A stretch of 64,000 nucleotides of DNA from Fulvivirga imtechensis AK7 (GTDB lineage: Bacteria; Bacteroidota; Bacteroidia; Cytophagales; Cyclobacteriaceae): NCBI RefSeq assembly GCF_000331535.1, contig NZ_AMZN01000033.1:62001-126000 (forward strand). The letters are read 5' to 3'. The notes below the pieces were generated by a model, which worked only from the letters and a program-made list of their open reading frames with translations, searched no databases and was not told where the DNA came from. Of the stretch, positions 34,705 through 42,407 are shown piece by piece. The translations under genes were made by a program, and so were the position numbers. The number at the start of each line of letters is the position of its first letter. Positions within the stretch are counted from its first letter, which is position 1.

Positions 34705-35472
34705 CTAAAATGGCAAATCATCATCGTCATCGTCGAAAATTTTTGGCTTAGATTTTGGAGTTTCAAGAAATTCTTCGAGTATGTCTGAGGCAATATCGTC
34801 TATTAGTTTCATATACTCGCTTTGGCTCAGCCTAAAATCGTGCCCTAAATCCCGCAACTCTACCTTGAAATGATGATAATTGTTTTTCATTTCAAGGCAA
34901 AATTCACCGACGGTATTCATCACTATCACACCGAGCAAGTTATCAGGAAGAGTTGAATCGCTCAGAGATTTCAGTATGTCTTCTCTTAACCTATCAGCCA
35001 AACTCTTCTTTAATATTTCGTTATAAGTGACTTCTACATCAGTAAAGAGTTCGGGAACATCCGCCAAAACATTGGCTTGATGCTCCAATACCTTTCTTTT
35101 CATTTCCTCTATCATAATTCTTCCAAGTTTCTGCTGTTCGAAAAGGCTAATATTTCTCACATCATTAAACTGGTGCTCATGAACAATCTCCTTTTGAAAA
35201 TATTTATATTTCCAGGTCAAAGTCAAGTGACCTGTTCCGTACATGAAGTGAATAATCTGGTTTTGACCTTCTTGATAAAGGTTAAAACTTCTCTTATCTA
35301 ATCGAGTAACTGTTCCGTTACCATCAAAAGCATGCTCGTTAACAAGGTTTACAATTACAGCAAATTTTTGATCCAAAGTCTGATTTTCTAAATCATAATT
35401 ATCTTTATTGTAGGCCGAAAAGAACCTAATTAATAAAATAGAAGCTCCTAAAATTAGGATAAACCAGAACAT
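34705..35472 (-). CDS. single-pass membrane protein, unknown
   Basis: A 255-residue protein. N-terminal transmembrane helix (MFWFILILGASILLIRFF) followed by a soluble alpha/beta region, with an acidic tail KIFDDDDDDLPF. No catalytic motif is recognised. It is 24 bp after the 126-residue gene in the same direction, so the two may work together. AT-rich DNA, typical of recently acquired cargo. Confidence 0.6.
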   Translation of the reverse strand: MFWFILILGASILLIRFFSAYNKDNYDLENQTLDQKFAVIVNLVNEHAFDGNGTVTRLDKRSFNLYQEGQNQIIHFMYGTGHLTLTWKYKYFQKEIVHEHQFNDVRNISLFEQQKLGRIMIEEMKRKVLEHQANVLADVPELFTDVEVTYNEILKKSLADRLREDILKSLSDSTLPDNLLGVIVMNTVGEFCLEMKNNYHHFKVELRDLGHDFRLSQSEYMKLIDDIASDILEEFLETPKSKPKIFDDDDDDLPF

Positions 35473-35496
35473 GTGCTTGATGTTAAGTTAGGGAAA

Positions 35497-35877
35497 TCAG
35501 GCATAGTCATCTTTGTATTTATTAAAGTTGCTTTCATCATTCCAAAACTCGTAGACTTTATCTCTTTGTAATTTCTCAAATCGCCTATCAGCTTTTAGTT
35601 CATAAGCATTACCAAACCCTAATCTTTCACATAGTTTATAGAACCCGTCACCTTGATCCAGGTCTTTGGATTTATGCAATACCATCGCACTCAAAAGAGG
35701 TCTACCTTTTGAATGTTCATATTCTGAAATCTCACCTAACAATTCACCTATGTAATCTCGATCCTGACCTAATTCAAAATTCAACCCTAACTCACATTTT
35801 TGATTTAAATCGGAATACGTGATCGTGCTATTTACCCTAGCATGTTTTAGCAATACTCTTCTAATTCTTTCGGTCAT
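35497..35877 (-). CDS. small soluble protein, accessory-type
   Basis: A 126-residue soluble protein. Its centre, YEHSKGRPLLSAMVLHKSKD, followed by DQGDGFYKLCERLG, is a pattern I have seen in small accessory-region proteins (GRPLLSA, then a D-x-G-x-GFY motif), but I cannot name the family. The N-terminus resembles a winged helix (TERIRRVLLKHARVNSTITY). It lies upstream of the 255-residue membrane protein. Confidence 0.6.
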   Translation of the reverse strand: MTERIRRVLLKHARVNSTITYSDLNQKCELGLNFELGQDRDYIGELLGEISEYEHSKGRPLLSAMVLHKSKDLDQGDGFYKLCERLGFGNAYELKADRRFEKLQRDKVYEFWNDESNFNKYKDDYA

Positions 35878-35914
35878 AAAATATGCAATTTTGTCATTAA
35901 GTCCTCTCTTTTAA

Positions 35915-36183
35915 TTAACGTAATTCTGGTACCGGTCCATGTCTATATAATTCAAAGTCACCGGATTTAGTCCAAAACAAAATAACCTCATAATCTTCCG
36001 GTCTTCTGGTTCCATCATTATAATAATCAAAGGTAATATCAATTCTTAGCCGATCATTCTGTAAGTCGCGTAAGGCCATTCGGTGTATGTATTTTTATCT
36101 CTGCTTTTTAAATTACGGGAAATCTGTTCGTTATCAAATGCAAAATTAATTGCGTCGCGAAGTAATGTATGACTAACTTTCAA
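35915..36183 (-). pseudogene. possible broken small gene in two frames
   Basis: Two overlapping minus-strand frames could be parts of one gene. The first, 36183 to 36046, ends KNTYTEWPYATYRMIG. The second, 36079 to 35915, starts at ATG and reads MALRDLQNDRLRIDITFDYY. They overlap around 36046-36079, where one frame slip would join them. The second has good protein-like composition (54 residues). No family recognised. The rest of the gap 35878-36430 is AT-rich with one palindrome. Confidence 0.35.
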
Positions 36184-36230
36184 TTTATTGAGGTTTTAAA
36201 ATCAAGGTATTAACAATCCAGGACCTTGTC

Positions 36231-36250
36231 AATACCCAAGGTTGGGTATT
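36231..36250. promoter_or_regulatory. palindromic site upstream of the kinase gene
   Basis: AATACCCAA and its reverse complement TTGGGTATT flank a GG centre, a 9-bp perfect inverted repeat. It is followed by TTTTT, so a weak terminator is possible, but the two-base spacer suits a protein-binding operator better. It lies 181 bp before the preferred kinase start. Confidence 0.4.
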
Positions 36251-36430
36251 TTTAAGTGAAATCAGTAAAAAAATTTATTATTGCTGTTTTTGGCGTACAC
36301 CAGATTTATAATTGCAAGGTGGCACCATTCTCATTCCCTATTCCGCCTAAAATGGGAAATGGAGTTTGTTTATAACATGTATTTCGATGTAACTTATTAC
36401 ATTCCTTTTAACGCTAAATTGTTCCCGTAT

Positions 36431-37936
36431 ATGGATTTATACCAGAGATTAAAGTCATTATCGAAAGATGAAAAGCCTAATGGTAAAAAAATTATTCAAG
36501 ATTTCCTCAACACGAAAAATATGGATAAATGGATTGTAGGAAATGTTGATAATCCTTCTGGCCAGAGTATTACGTGCGACGTTTATTATGAGGAGAATAA
36601 GTTGCATGGCAAACTAAAAATTTTTAATCTCTATAAAAATTTAAATTCCAGAGAACGGTTTTTACGGGAAGTCGAAATATTGGAGGAATTTAAAAATGAA
36701 CCTGGGATAGTTAAACTACTTTATTATGACAAGGATAGTGGAATTATAATCACTCAAAAGGGAAAATCTTTTGAAAAGTGGTGGAAAGGTCAAAAAGAAG
36801 AAAATGATATTGACAATATTTATGGGAAAGCTGTTTCAGTAATTCACTCGCTTGCCTATCCCCTAGTCAGACTTCACGATGCTGGAAAAATGCACCGGGA
36901 TATTAAGCCGTCAAATATTATTATCATTGATGACCAACCACAGTTTATAGATTTTGGTATTGCCTTCAATGATGAGGACAGTCGGTTAACCGAAGAGGGA
37001 GAAGCAGTAGGGAATCAATTTACTAGTCCATTTCCGATATTTAGAGAAGATGAGATAAATTCCAAATGGTACGACATTTTTCAAATGGCTCAGCTACTGC
37101 TTTGGATGATAGCAGAAAAACCGGGAAAAACATGGAGTAGACCGATAGATTATAGGTTTGTTAAACTCCCCAAGGATTTGGGACAAGACAGAGTCATAAA
37201 AATTTTAGCATTGGCTGGTTTGTGTAGCGATTATTTAAGTTGTCCTACAGACGGCAAAGAGTTGATTAAATTACTAGAAAATTTATTTATGAAAAAAAAC
37301 GAAAGATCTGATTCAAGGATAAACCTAGAAGAAATAAAGAAAATCCAACAAGCAGGATATGCCTCCATATCCATCAAAAACACAGATGAAATGAGGGAAT
37401 TTACATGCTTCAAAGATTTGTTTTCAAAAATATGTAGTGATATATCTGATCAGATCAATGGGGTTTTGGCCAATGAAGATAAAGCATTTATCAAGTCATT
37501 CTCCTCCTCCTTCAATCTGGAAAAATTTTATACCAAGATAATGGAAAAATTAACATCTCCTGCAGGTTCCTTTGCTTGTAATGAAAAGTCATTCAGAATA
37601 ATTTGTGGAGATGATCCGCATTCACTTATTGTTGATATTCAACTCCTCTATTATAAAACTTCTACTTTAAGAAATTACACGCGATGGGACCAAACTCTTT
37701 GTCCCATGTTTCTAAACATTGTACGTCACAATGAGCATATAAACAAAATGCGGTTAAAAATGGGTGAGGGTTACCTGATAGGGTTTAATAAACTAGGTGA
37801 GCTTTTTTTGTTTGATAACACTCACCCTGATTCTATCCACAATAAACGGAGCATAACATTAGAAAATATTTCAAACTTGATAATGGAATTAATTTCGGAT
37901 AAGGAATATTGGAAAAAACTTTACAAAGATCAATGA
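36431..37936 (+). CDS. Ser/Thr protein kinase-like protein of the cargo region
   Basis: A 501-residue protein from the ATG at 36431; the frame is open back to a TTG at 36281 but that part looks noncoding. A kinase domain is clear: a glycine-poor loop, catalytic MHRDIKPSNIIII with the HRD aspartate (36899-36901), and FIDFGIAF with the DFG aspartate (36950-36952). A C-terminal region of about 210 residues is unknown. Such kinases occur in phage defence and superinfection exclusion, and this one lies in AT-rich element cargo between integrase and virion modules. The substrate is unknown. Confidence 0.82.
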   Translation: MDLYQRLKSLSKDEKPNGKKIIQDFLNTKNMDKWIVGNVDNPSGQSITCDVYYEENKLHGKLKIFNLYKNLNSRERFLREVEILEEFKNEPGIVKLLYYDKDSGIIITQKGKSFEKWWKGQKEENDIDNIYGKAVSVIHSLAYPLVRLHDAGKMHRDIKPSNIIIIDDQPQFIDFGIAFNDEDSRLTEEGEAVGNQFTSPFPIFREDEINSKWYDIFQMAQLLLWMIAEKPGKTWSRPIDYRFVKLPKDLGQDRVIKILALAGLCSDYLSCPTDGKELIKLLENLFMKKNERSDSRINLEEIKKIQQAGYASISIKNTDEMREFTCFKDLFSKICSDISDQINGVLANEDKAFIKSFSSSFNLEKFYTKIMEKLTSPAGSFACNEKSFRIICGDDPHSLIVDIQLLYYKTSTLRNYTRWDQTLCPMFLNIVRHNEHINKMRLKMGEGYLIGFNKLGELFLFDNTHPDSIHNKRSITLENISNLIMELISDKEYWKKLYKDQ

Positions 37937-38641
37937 CTAATTCACCAAAAGCATTTTTTCAAAAATATGCTCATTTAAGTGCTCTGTTGAAACCTTATAC
38001 GTGCCATTAAGATTATCATAATAAAGATTCCCTTGGGCTAAATCTAATTCTTCACTACCATATTCATCAATATCAAAAAACTTGATTTTATAAGCATCAT
38101 TTAAGTAATCCTTATACCGGACCTTCACTACATATTTCATTTTACTCGCATACAATTCATCGTCTTTATACAGGTGTTGAATGTTGACATGTGTGTTATC
38201 TTTGATTTTCTCAACAAAATCAAATACGTTCTTTACTGTATAAGTCCCTATTAGCCCTGTTGTTACTTTCTTCTCGTTAACACATATCATTTGTCCTAGT
38301 GGAATATACTTAGTCGTATCCATGTGATAAATATCTATAAAAGGAATAACCCGAACATAGTCAACGTTCACCTTGTATCCTTCATTGATCAATGACATAA
38401 TAAACCATGTTCCGGTTTCACCTCTAAAACAATTGGTTGAATCCACATGCCCAACAGTCATTTTAAGATCCGGTTCATATTGAACTTGAGTTAAACGAGT
38501 AATAGCTTTCTGCTGAACATGATTGTCAATAATAGCATATACAGTTGCTGTGGTTAAAACGAGCGTTGTAAGTATATCGAAAAAAACTTTATTCTCTTTG
38601 ATCCAGTGTTTTCCTTTTTGGCTTTTCTTCCTTGCTTTCAT
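37937..38641 (-). CDS. single-pass membrane protein, unknown
   Basis: A 234-residue protein with a basic N-terminus (MKARKKSQKGKHWIKENK) and one transmembrane helix near 20 to 42. The rest is a soluble, beta-rich region. It is convergent with the kinase gene, with stops adjacent (37936/37937). No motif recognised. AT-rich cargo gene. Confidence 0.6.
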   Translation of the reverse strand: MKARKKSQKGKHWIKENKVFFDILTTLVLTTATVYAIIDNHVQQKAITRLTQVQYEPDLKMTVGHVDSTNCFRGETGTWFIMSLINEGYKVNVDYVRVIPFIDIYHMDTTKYIPLGQMICVNEKKVTTGLIGTYTVKNVFDFVEKIKDNTHVNIQHLYKDDELYASKMKYVVKVRYKDYLNDAYKIKFFDIDEYGSEELDLAQGNLYYDNLNGTYKVSTEHLNEHIFEKMLLVN

Positions 38642-38653
38642 TTTGAGTATTTT

Positions 38654-38995
38654 TCAGTATTTATTCTTTAATCTTTCTAATAACTGCGGATATTCATCAA
38701 AAACATTCCGGAGATGTTTAGTGGTAGTGGATACAATCTCAAAATGATCAAGATTCTGATCCTGCCACTTTACCAAGACTTTTACATTAATAAGAGGATG
38801 GTGTTCAGCCACCTTGTTAATGATTTCAACTGGGTGCGAAAAGTACTTGTCCAGTTCACTTATCGGCAACTCGGGGCCAGCTCCCATTGAGTAGTGCAGC
38901 CTTCCTTCTTGTTTCATTACTTTCATCAAGCAATAAACTCCGTATTGCCTAACCTTATAAATTCCTTCTTCCAACTCAAACTTGCCGTATTTCAT
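38654..38995 (-). CDS. small soluble protein, unknown
   Basis: A 113-residue protein from the ATG at 38995 (MKYGKFELEEGIYKVRQYGV). Alpha/beta composition, no signal peptide. No recognised motif. It is 12 bp upstream of the 234-residue membrane protein, reads the same way and so is probably co-transcribed. Confidence 0.58.
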   Translation of the reverse strand: MKYGKFELEEGIYKVRQYGVYCLMKVMKQEGRLHYSMGAGPELPISELDKYFSHPVEIINKVAEHHPLINVKVLVKWQDQNLDHFEIVSTTTKHLRNVFDEYPQLLERLKNKY

Positions 38996-39111
38996 ACTTA
39001 CAATTTTAGTAAATACTAAAATAATTAGCAATTTGCAGAGCTTAATTTTTTAACTTGAAAGGAAGCAGAAATGTAAACAGTGTAAACGAAGAATTTTATA
39101 GCTTTGAAGCT

Positions 39112-39591
39112 TCAAGACCCACGGATGTTTTCAGCTTTGTTTACGGCTGTGTAAACAGCTTCGTTTACTTCCTTTTTCCTCGATTCAGCCGCCTTTTTAG
39201 CGTATAACTCCGCATAGCTATATCCAGTATATGAACCGAAAACACAGAGAAATATTTTAGTCAGTCGTATTAAATAATTTTCTGAGGGATCAAAAGGGTC
39301 AAAAAACAGGATCTCCACGATGAGAATGAATATGGCGAAGATGACAGGCTTATGCCGGATATAGTGGAAGGTAAACACCAGAACAGCTATGGCAAAGGCA
39401 AAGGCGTAAGCGAATGCATAGATGTGCTTAAAATGGTTACCCTCAACCGGGGATATGTTGTAATACAACTGATAAAGGTTGACCGTCAGGGGCAAAGTAA
39501 TGGATAGCACCCCTATGAAAATGAACTTGCGTGAGAACATAAAGTTCTCTATTCTCTCAAAAAAGCTGGTTTTCTTCTTTTCTAATTGCAT
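39112..39591 (-). CDS. small multi-pass membrane protein
   Basis: A 159-residue protein from the ATG at 39591 (MQLEKKKTSFFERIENFMFS). Four hydrophobic helices are visible, near 22 to 42, 56 to 80 (very Ala/Phe-rich), 83 to 97 and 107 to 124, with a charged tail. A longer frame would need a TTG or GTG start. It follows the replication-type operon. Function unknown. Confidence 0.6.
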   Translation of the reverse strand: MQLEKKKTSFFERIENFMFSRKFIFIGVLSITLPLTVNLYQLYYNISPVEGNHFKHIYAFAYAFAFAIAVLVFTFHYIRHKPVIFAIFILIVEILFFDPFDPSENYLIRLTKIFLCVFGSYTGYSYAELYAKKAAESRKKEVNEAVYTAVNKAENIRGS

Positions 39592-39637
39592 AAGTGATGT
39601 TTTTACTTGAGGGGTCACCAATTTCCACGCCGCGGCC

Positions 39638-39895
39638 TTATCCCTGATACTTGTCTGTAGGGTTTACCCGTTCTATTTCCGTGCCTCCCGGCTTGTTCTC
39701 ATAAATAATTGCTTTCGACCAATCATCTTTTAAGGCACCCACAAGCAACATCTTTCTTAGCCTTTTGATACCCAAGGCCATATCCGGCCTGCTTTTTCTA
39801 CTGCGCTTGTCCCTGGAATAGAACACTCTTTTAGTACCATCCTTTTTTACCACCCAACACCGGGTAAGCGAAGTGTTCTTGAGATTTTCAGGCAT
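39638..39895 (-). CDS. small basic protein of the replication operon
   Basis: An 85-residue basic protein (about 20 Lys/Arg). It begins MPENLKNTSLTRCWVVKKDG and has a KRVFYSRDKRSRKSRPD patch that could bind nucleic acid. It overlaps the replication-type gene by 8 bp. No family recognised. Confidence 0.55.
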   Translation of the reverse strand: MPENLKNTSLTRCWVVKKDGTKRVFYSRDKRSRKSRPDMALGIKRLRKMLLVGALKDDWSKAIIYENKPGGTEIERVNPTDKYQG

Positions 39896-41207
39896 GTGGT
39901 TTCATTTTTAAGTTCAGACTTTTGCGAAAAGCAATTTCATAAGCCACCCGTATACCAGCATCATTGATTTTATCCAGCCTTCTCTTATGGGCTACGAACA
40001 ATTGATAGCGGCTCATTTGACCATAAACCCCTTTGCCCTGGTTATGAAGATCCAGTTCCTTTTTCATCTTCTGCAGGGCCAGCTCATTCCTGACCTGCAG
40101 CTTTAAAGTTTCCTGCCTCTCATACCATATCCGGTTTTTGTCGAATCCATTTTTGTGGTTATCGGGTGAAAAGTAAAAATCGGCAGAGGGTATCCACCTG
40201 TCCGGTGACCGATCCAGCCATTTCCTAACAATATTCACCCGCTCTAAAAGCGTTTCCTGGTATACTTGCCATTCCTCCTGAGTCTTTTGCGAATTAAACC
40301 TACCATACACCGAGACGTAAATCATGTTCAGGATCGAAGATTCCTCATACGGCTTGTAATCCGTGTCCGGGTATAATACTGCTTTTGCGTATGCCCAGAA
40401 CTCCTGCACCAGTGCAAGTAAAAAAATGCGCGCCGCCCCCCCGGCCTGCTGCTCTTGTTTCCTCTCTGGTAAGCACGGCTGCGGCATTTTTTCTGGTTCT
40501 CTAGCAGGAGCTGCTTCATTTTTTTTCAAAAAACAGGCATTCAAGGCGGTGGCTACAGCTTCTTTCGCTTGCTTTTCATCCAGGTCATGGGCATTTTTTC
40601 TGGTGCTCTTGTCATATGCTCCTGTTTCGGCTTCGCCTTTAGGCAAGCCACACATGTCCGTTAGGACACCTTTGTTATCCACATTGCTATTAATATTGTC
40701 TTGCTCCTGTAGCACATGTGCTAAAGGCTGAATTATTTTCCGATCCTTTGTAATCAAAGGGTAAACAGGGGTCCTTTGAAGGCCGCCTTCGGGCAAATAA
40801 GTGATCATATAAGCCCCTTTCCACATGATTTCTGGATTTATCCACAAGTCCAATCCTTCGCCACCGTGATGGTTTTCTGCGGTAATCAGGTTAGCTTTCA
40901 TCAACCGTTCCTTGTGGTTGTATATAGTGCGTGTAGTGCAGTCCTTGCAGCTTGCCAGGCTTGATACATACGTTCTGAAAGCTGGCATTTCGGAAAGGCT
41001 ATAAGGTGCAACACTTGTTAAGTCGTTCAACTGCTTCATGTAAAGTCGAACAATGAGTTCCGCGGTACCCCGGTGGCTTGCATTGATCTTTTCTTTTAAG
41101 TCCGGGTGCTGCTTGTTATAGCTGTCAACGTACTCTTTAAGGGCTTTGAATACTACACCGAAATCGAAACTTAGGTGAAGCGGAGTTGTTGGGGTAACTG
41201 CTGTCAT
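39888..41207 (-). CDS. winged-helix replication-initiation-type protein
   Basis: A 439-residue protein. N-terminal residues about 55 to 130 read like a winged helix (AFRTYVSSLASCKDCTTRTI, then HKERLMKANLITAE), as in replication or primase-type proteins of Bacteroidota mobile elements. The middle is a low-complexity Gln/Glu/Ala/Lys linker, and the C-terminus is helical and basic (about 290 to 430). No helicase or HUH motif is visible. It is probably the element's replication or excision-replication factor. It overlaps both neighbours and is 370 bp from the excisionase-like genes. Confidence 0.65.
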   Translation of the reverse strand: MTAVTPTTPLHLSFDFGVVFKALKEYVDSYNKQHPDLKEKINASHRGTAELIVRLYMKQLNDLTSVAPYSLSEMPAFRTYVSSLASCKDCTTRTIYNHKERLMKANLITAENHHGGEGLDLWINPEIMWKGAYMITYLPEGGLQRTPVYPLITKDRKIIQPLAHVLQEQDNINSNVDNKGVLTDMCGLPKGEAETGAYDKSTRKNAHDLDEKQAKEAVATALNACFLKKNEAAPAREPEKMPQPCLPERKQEQQAGGAARIFLLALVQEFWAYAKAVLYPDTDYKPYEESSILNMIYVSVYGRFNSQKTQEEWQVYQETLLERVNIVRKWLDRSPDRWIPSADFYFSPDNHKNGFDKNRIWYERQETLKLQVRNELALQKMKKELDLHNQGKGVYGQMSRYQLFVAHKRRLDKINDAGIRVAYEIAFRKSLNLKMKPHA

Positions 41208-41401
41208 TAGTCAATGTTCTTTAAGGTTTCCAATGATATTTTAATACTTTGGAGGTTATCAATAGTGTTTTGGATAAGGACGATGACAGGGAGCATACCT
41301 TTATTGCCGTCTATCAGACTGTTCAGCGATATATCATAGGCTGTCCTATACTTTTCAAGCTCTTGGTTTATATAGTCTATCTGGTGATGTATATTGATCA
41401 T
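41207..41401 (-). CDS. small helical protein of the replication operon
   Basis: A 64-residue helical protein (MINIHHQIDYINQELEKYRT). Starts at ATG 41401; its stop overlaps the replication-type gene start by 1 bp. No motif recognised. The 175 bp upstream, to 41576, holds only a T-arm-like decoy sequence and no gene. Confidence 0.5.
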   Translation of the reverse strand: MINIHHQIDYINQELEKYRTAYDISLNSLIDGNKGMLPVIVLIQNTIDNLQSIKISLETLKNID

Positions 41402-41576
41402 GTTTACAAATGTTTACACGTCACAAACTCATTGGTATAATGTCACTTGTTGCTTCCCCGCGCGAAGGGAAATAATTCGTTCACAAAAATTTTTGGACAA
41501 TATTTTCCCCTGACACCATTTTTAAGTGCCTCTTAAGTTGGGTTCAAAACCCGTAATACCTGAAAGCTCTAGTGAA

Positions 41577-41798
41577 TTAGACTTTGATCAGTCTCGATTC
41601 TATTACAGAATTAGTAAAGCGTACAGCGTTTAAAAAGGACTGTTCGTCAATAATTGTTTTACCTTTTACTCGTTCTCCATATATCACACCTGTACGAACC
41701 AGGTGACCCAAATCATTTCTACTCCAACGTAGCTTATCAGCTACCTGGGGATACTTTTTCAACAGTTCTGTCGGGGTGTAAAATCTCTTTTCGGACAT
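41577..41798 (-). CDS. small excisionase/MerR-like helix-turn-helix protein
   Basis: A 73-residue protein. FYTPTELLKKYPQVADKLRW, then RNDLGHLVRTGVIYGERVKG and DEQSFLNAV, follow the helix-turn-helix, wing and helix order of excisionase and MerR-type domains. It lies next to a second such gene and near the integrase, and probably controls excision or the replication operon. Confidence 0.68.
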   Translation of the reverse strand: MSEKRFYTPTELLKKYPQVADKLRWSRNDLGHLVRTGVIYGERVKGKTIIDEQSFLNAVRFTNSVIESRLIKV

Positions 41799-41865
41799 AG
41801 GTTAGGGGGCAAAAAAGTAACAAAGGTTTAACTAATACATAAAAATAACTTCGTTAGGACGCAAA

Positions 41866-41899
41866 ATTAACACGAAATGTTGCAATTTATTGTGTTAAT
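41866..41899. promoter_or_regulatory. inverted repeat between the two HTH genes
   Basis: ATTAACAC (41866-41873) and GTGTTAAT (41892-41899) are exact reverse complements separated by 18 bp. They lie in the 119-bp gap between the two small HTH genes, so this is a candidate operator for one of them. Confidence 0.42.
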
Positions 41900-41917
41900 C
41901 ATCATGAATGCAGTGAT

Positions 41918-42205
41918 TTAAGATACATTCTGTGCTGATTCATCCGTATATCTATCTAATTCACTGCTGTCTATTTGCCACGAAGATCCCGGCCTGTCCT
42001 GCCTCGCCTTTAAAAGGCCATAGTTGCAATGTTGAACCACGGTACTATAAGCCATACCGGTTAATTCTGAAAATTTTCTTGGAGTCAGAAATTTCTCTTT
42101 TCGTTGATTCTCTTTAAGTATTTTTCGTAGGCTTTCCTCTAAGCTATACTGTAGTTCCAGTAGATCCTTTTTGGTTACTAGTGTTGCTAATTCATCTGCT
42201 CTCAT
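41918..42205 (-). CDS. helix-turn-helix protein, excisionase-like
   Basis: A 95-residue protein. A charged N-terminal helix (LLELQYSLEESLRKILKENQ) precedes an HTH_17-type domain: FLTPRKFSELTGMAYSTVVQ, then GLLKARQDRPGSSWQIDSSE. The tail SELDRYTDE fits the last helix of excisionases. It lies between the integrase and the other HTH gene; two long direct repeats sit just upstream of its start. Confidence 0.72.
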   Translation of the reverse strand: MRADELATLVTKKDLLELQYSLEESLRKILKENQRKEKFLTPRKFSELTGMAYSTVVQHCNYGLLKARQDRPGSSWQIDSSELDRYTDESAQNVS

Positions 42206-42265
42206 TTGTCAAATATTTTAACTTATGAAAACAAATAAAATACAATTTTTTCATATATAAAACAT

Positions 42266-42317
42266 GTATATAGGGGGTATATTATGGTAGAAGGAGGGTA
42301 TATAGGGGGGATATTAT
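42266..42317. repeat. two helically phased direct repeats
   Basis: GTATATAGGGGGTATATTAT (42266-42285) recurs at 42298-42317 as GTATATAGGGGGGATATTAT. The starts are 32 bp apart, close to three turns of DNA. They lie in the 202-bp gap between the integrase stop and the HTH gene start, so they could be accessory sites for the integrase or excisionase or an operator. Confidence 0.6.
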
Positions 42318-42407
42318 CATCACGTAAACAATTGGTTTACAGAAAATTAAGACAGAAAAAAAAATTCAAAAAAAATCAAACTTTTTTTCCTCACTTGGCC
42401 AAGAAAC

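Noticed and set aside
41530-41560. T-arm-like GGGTTCAAAACCC suggesting a tRNA 3' half
   Set aside because: No matching acceptor strand, anticodon arm or D-arm is nearby, so it is only a short hairpin.
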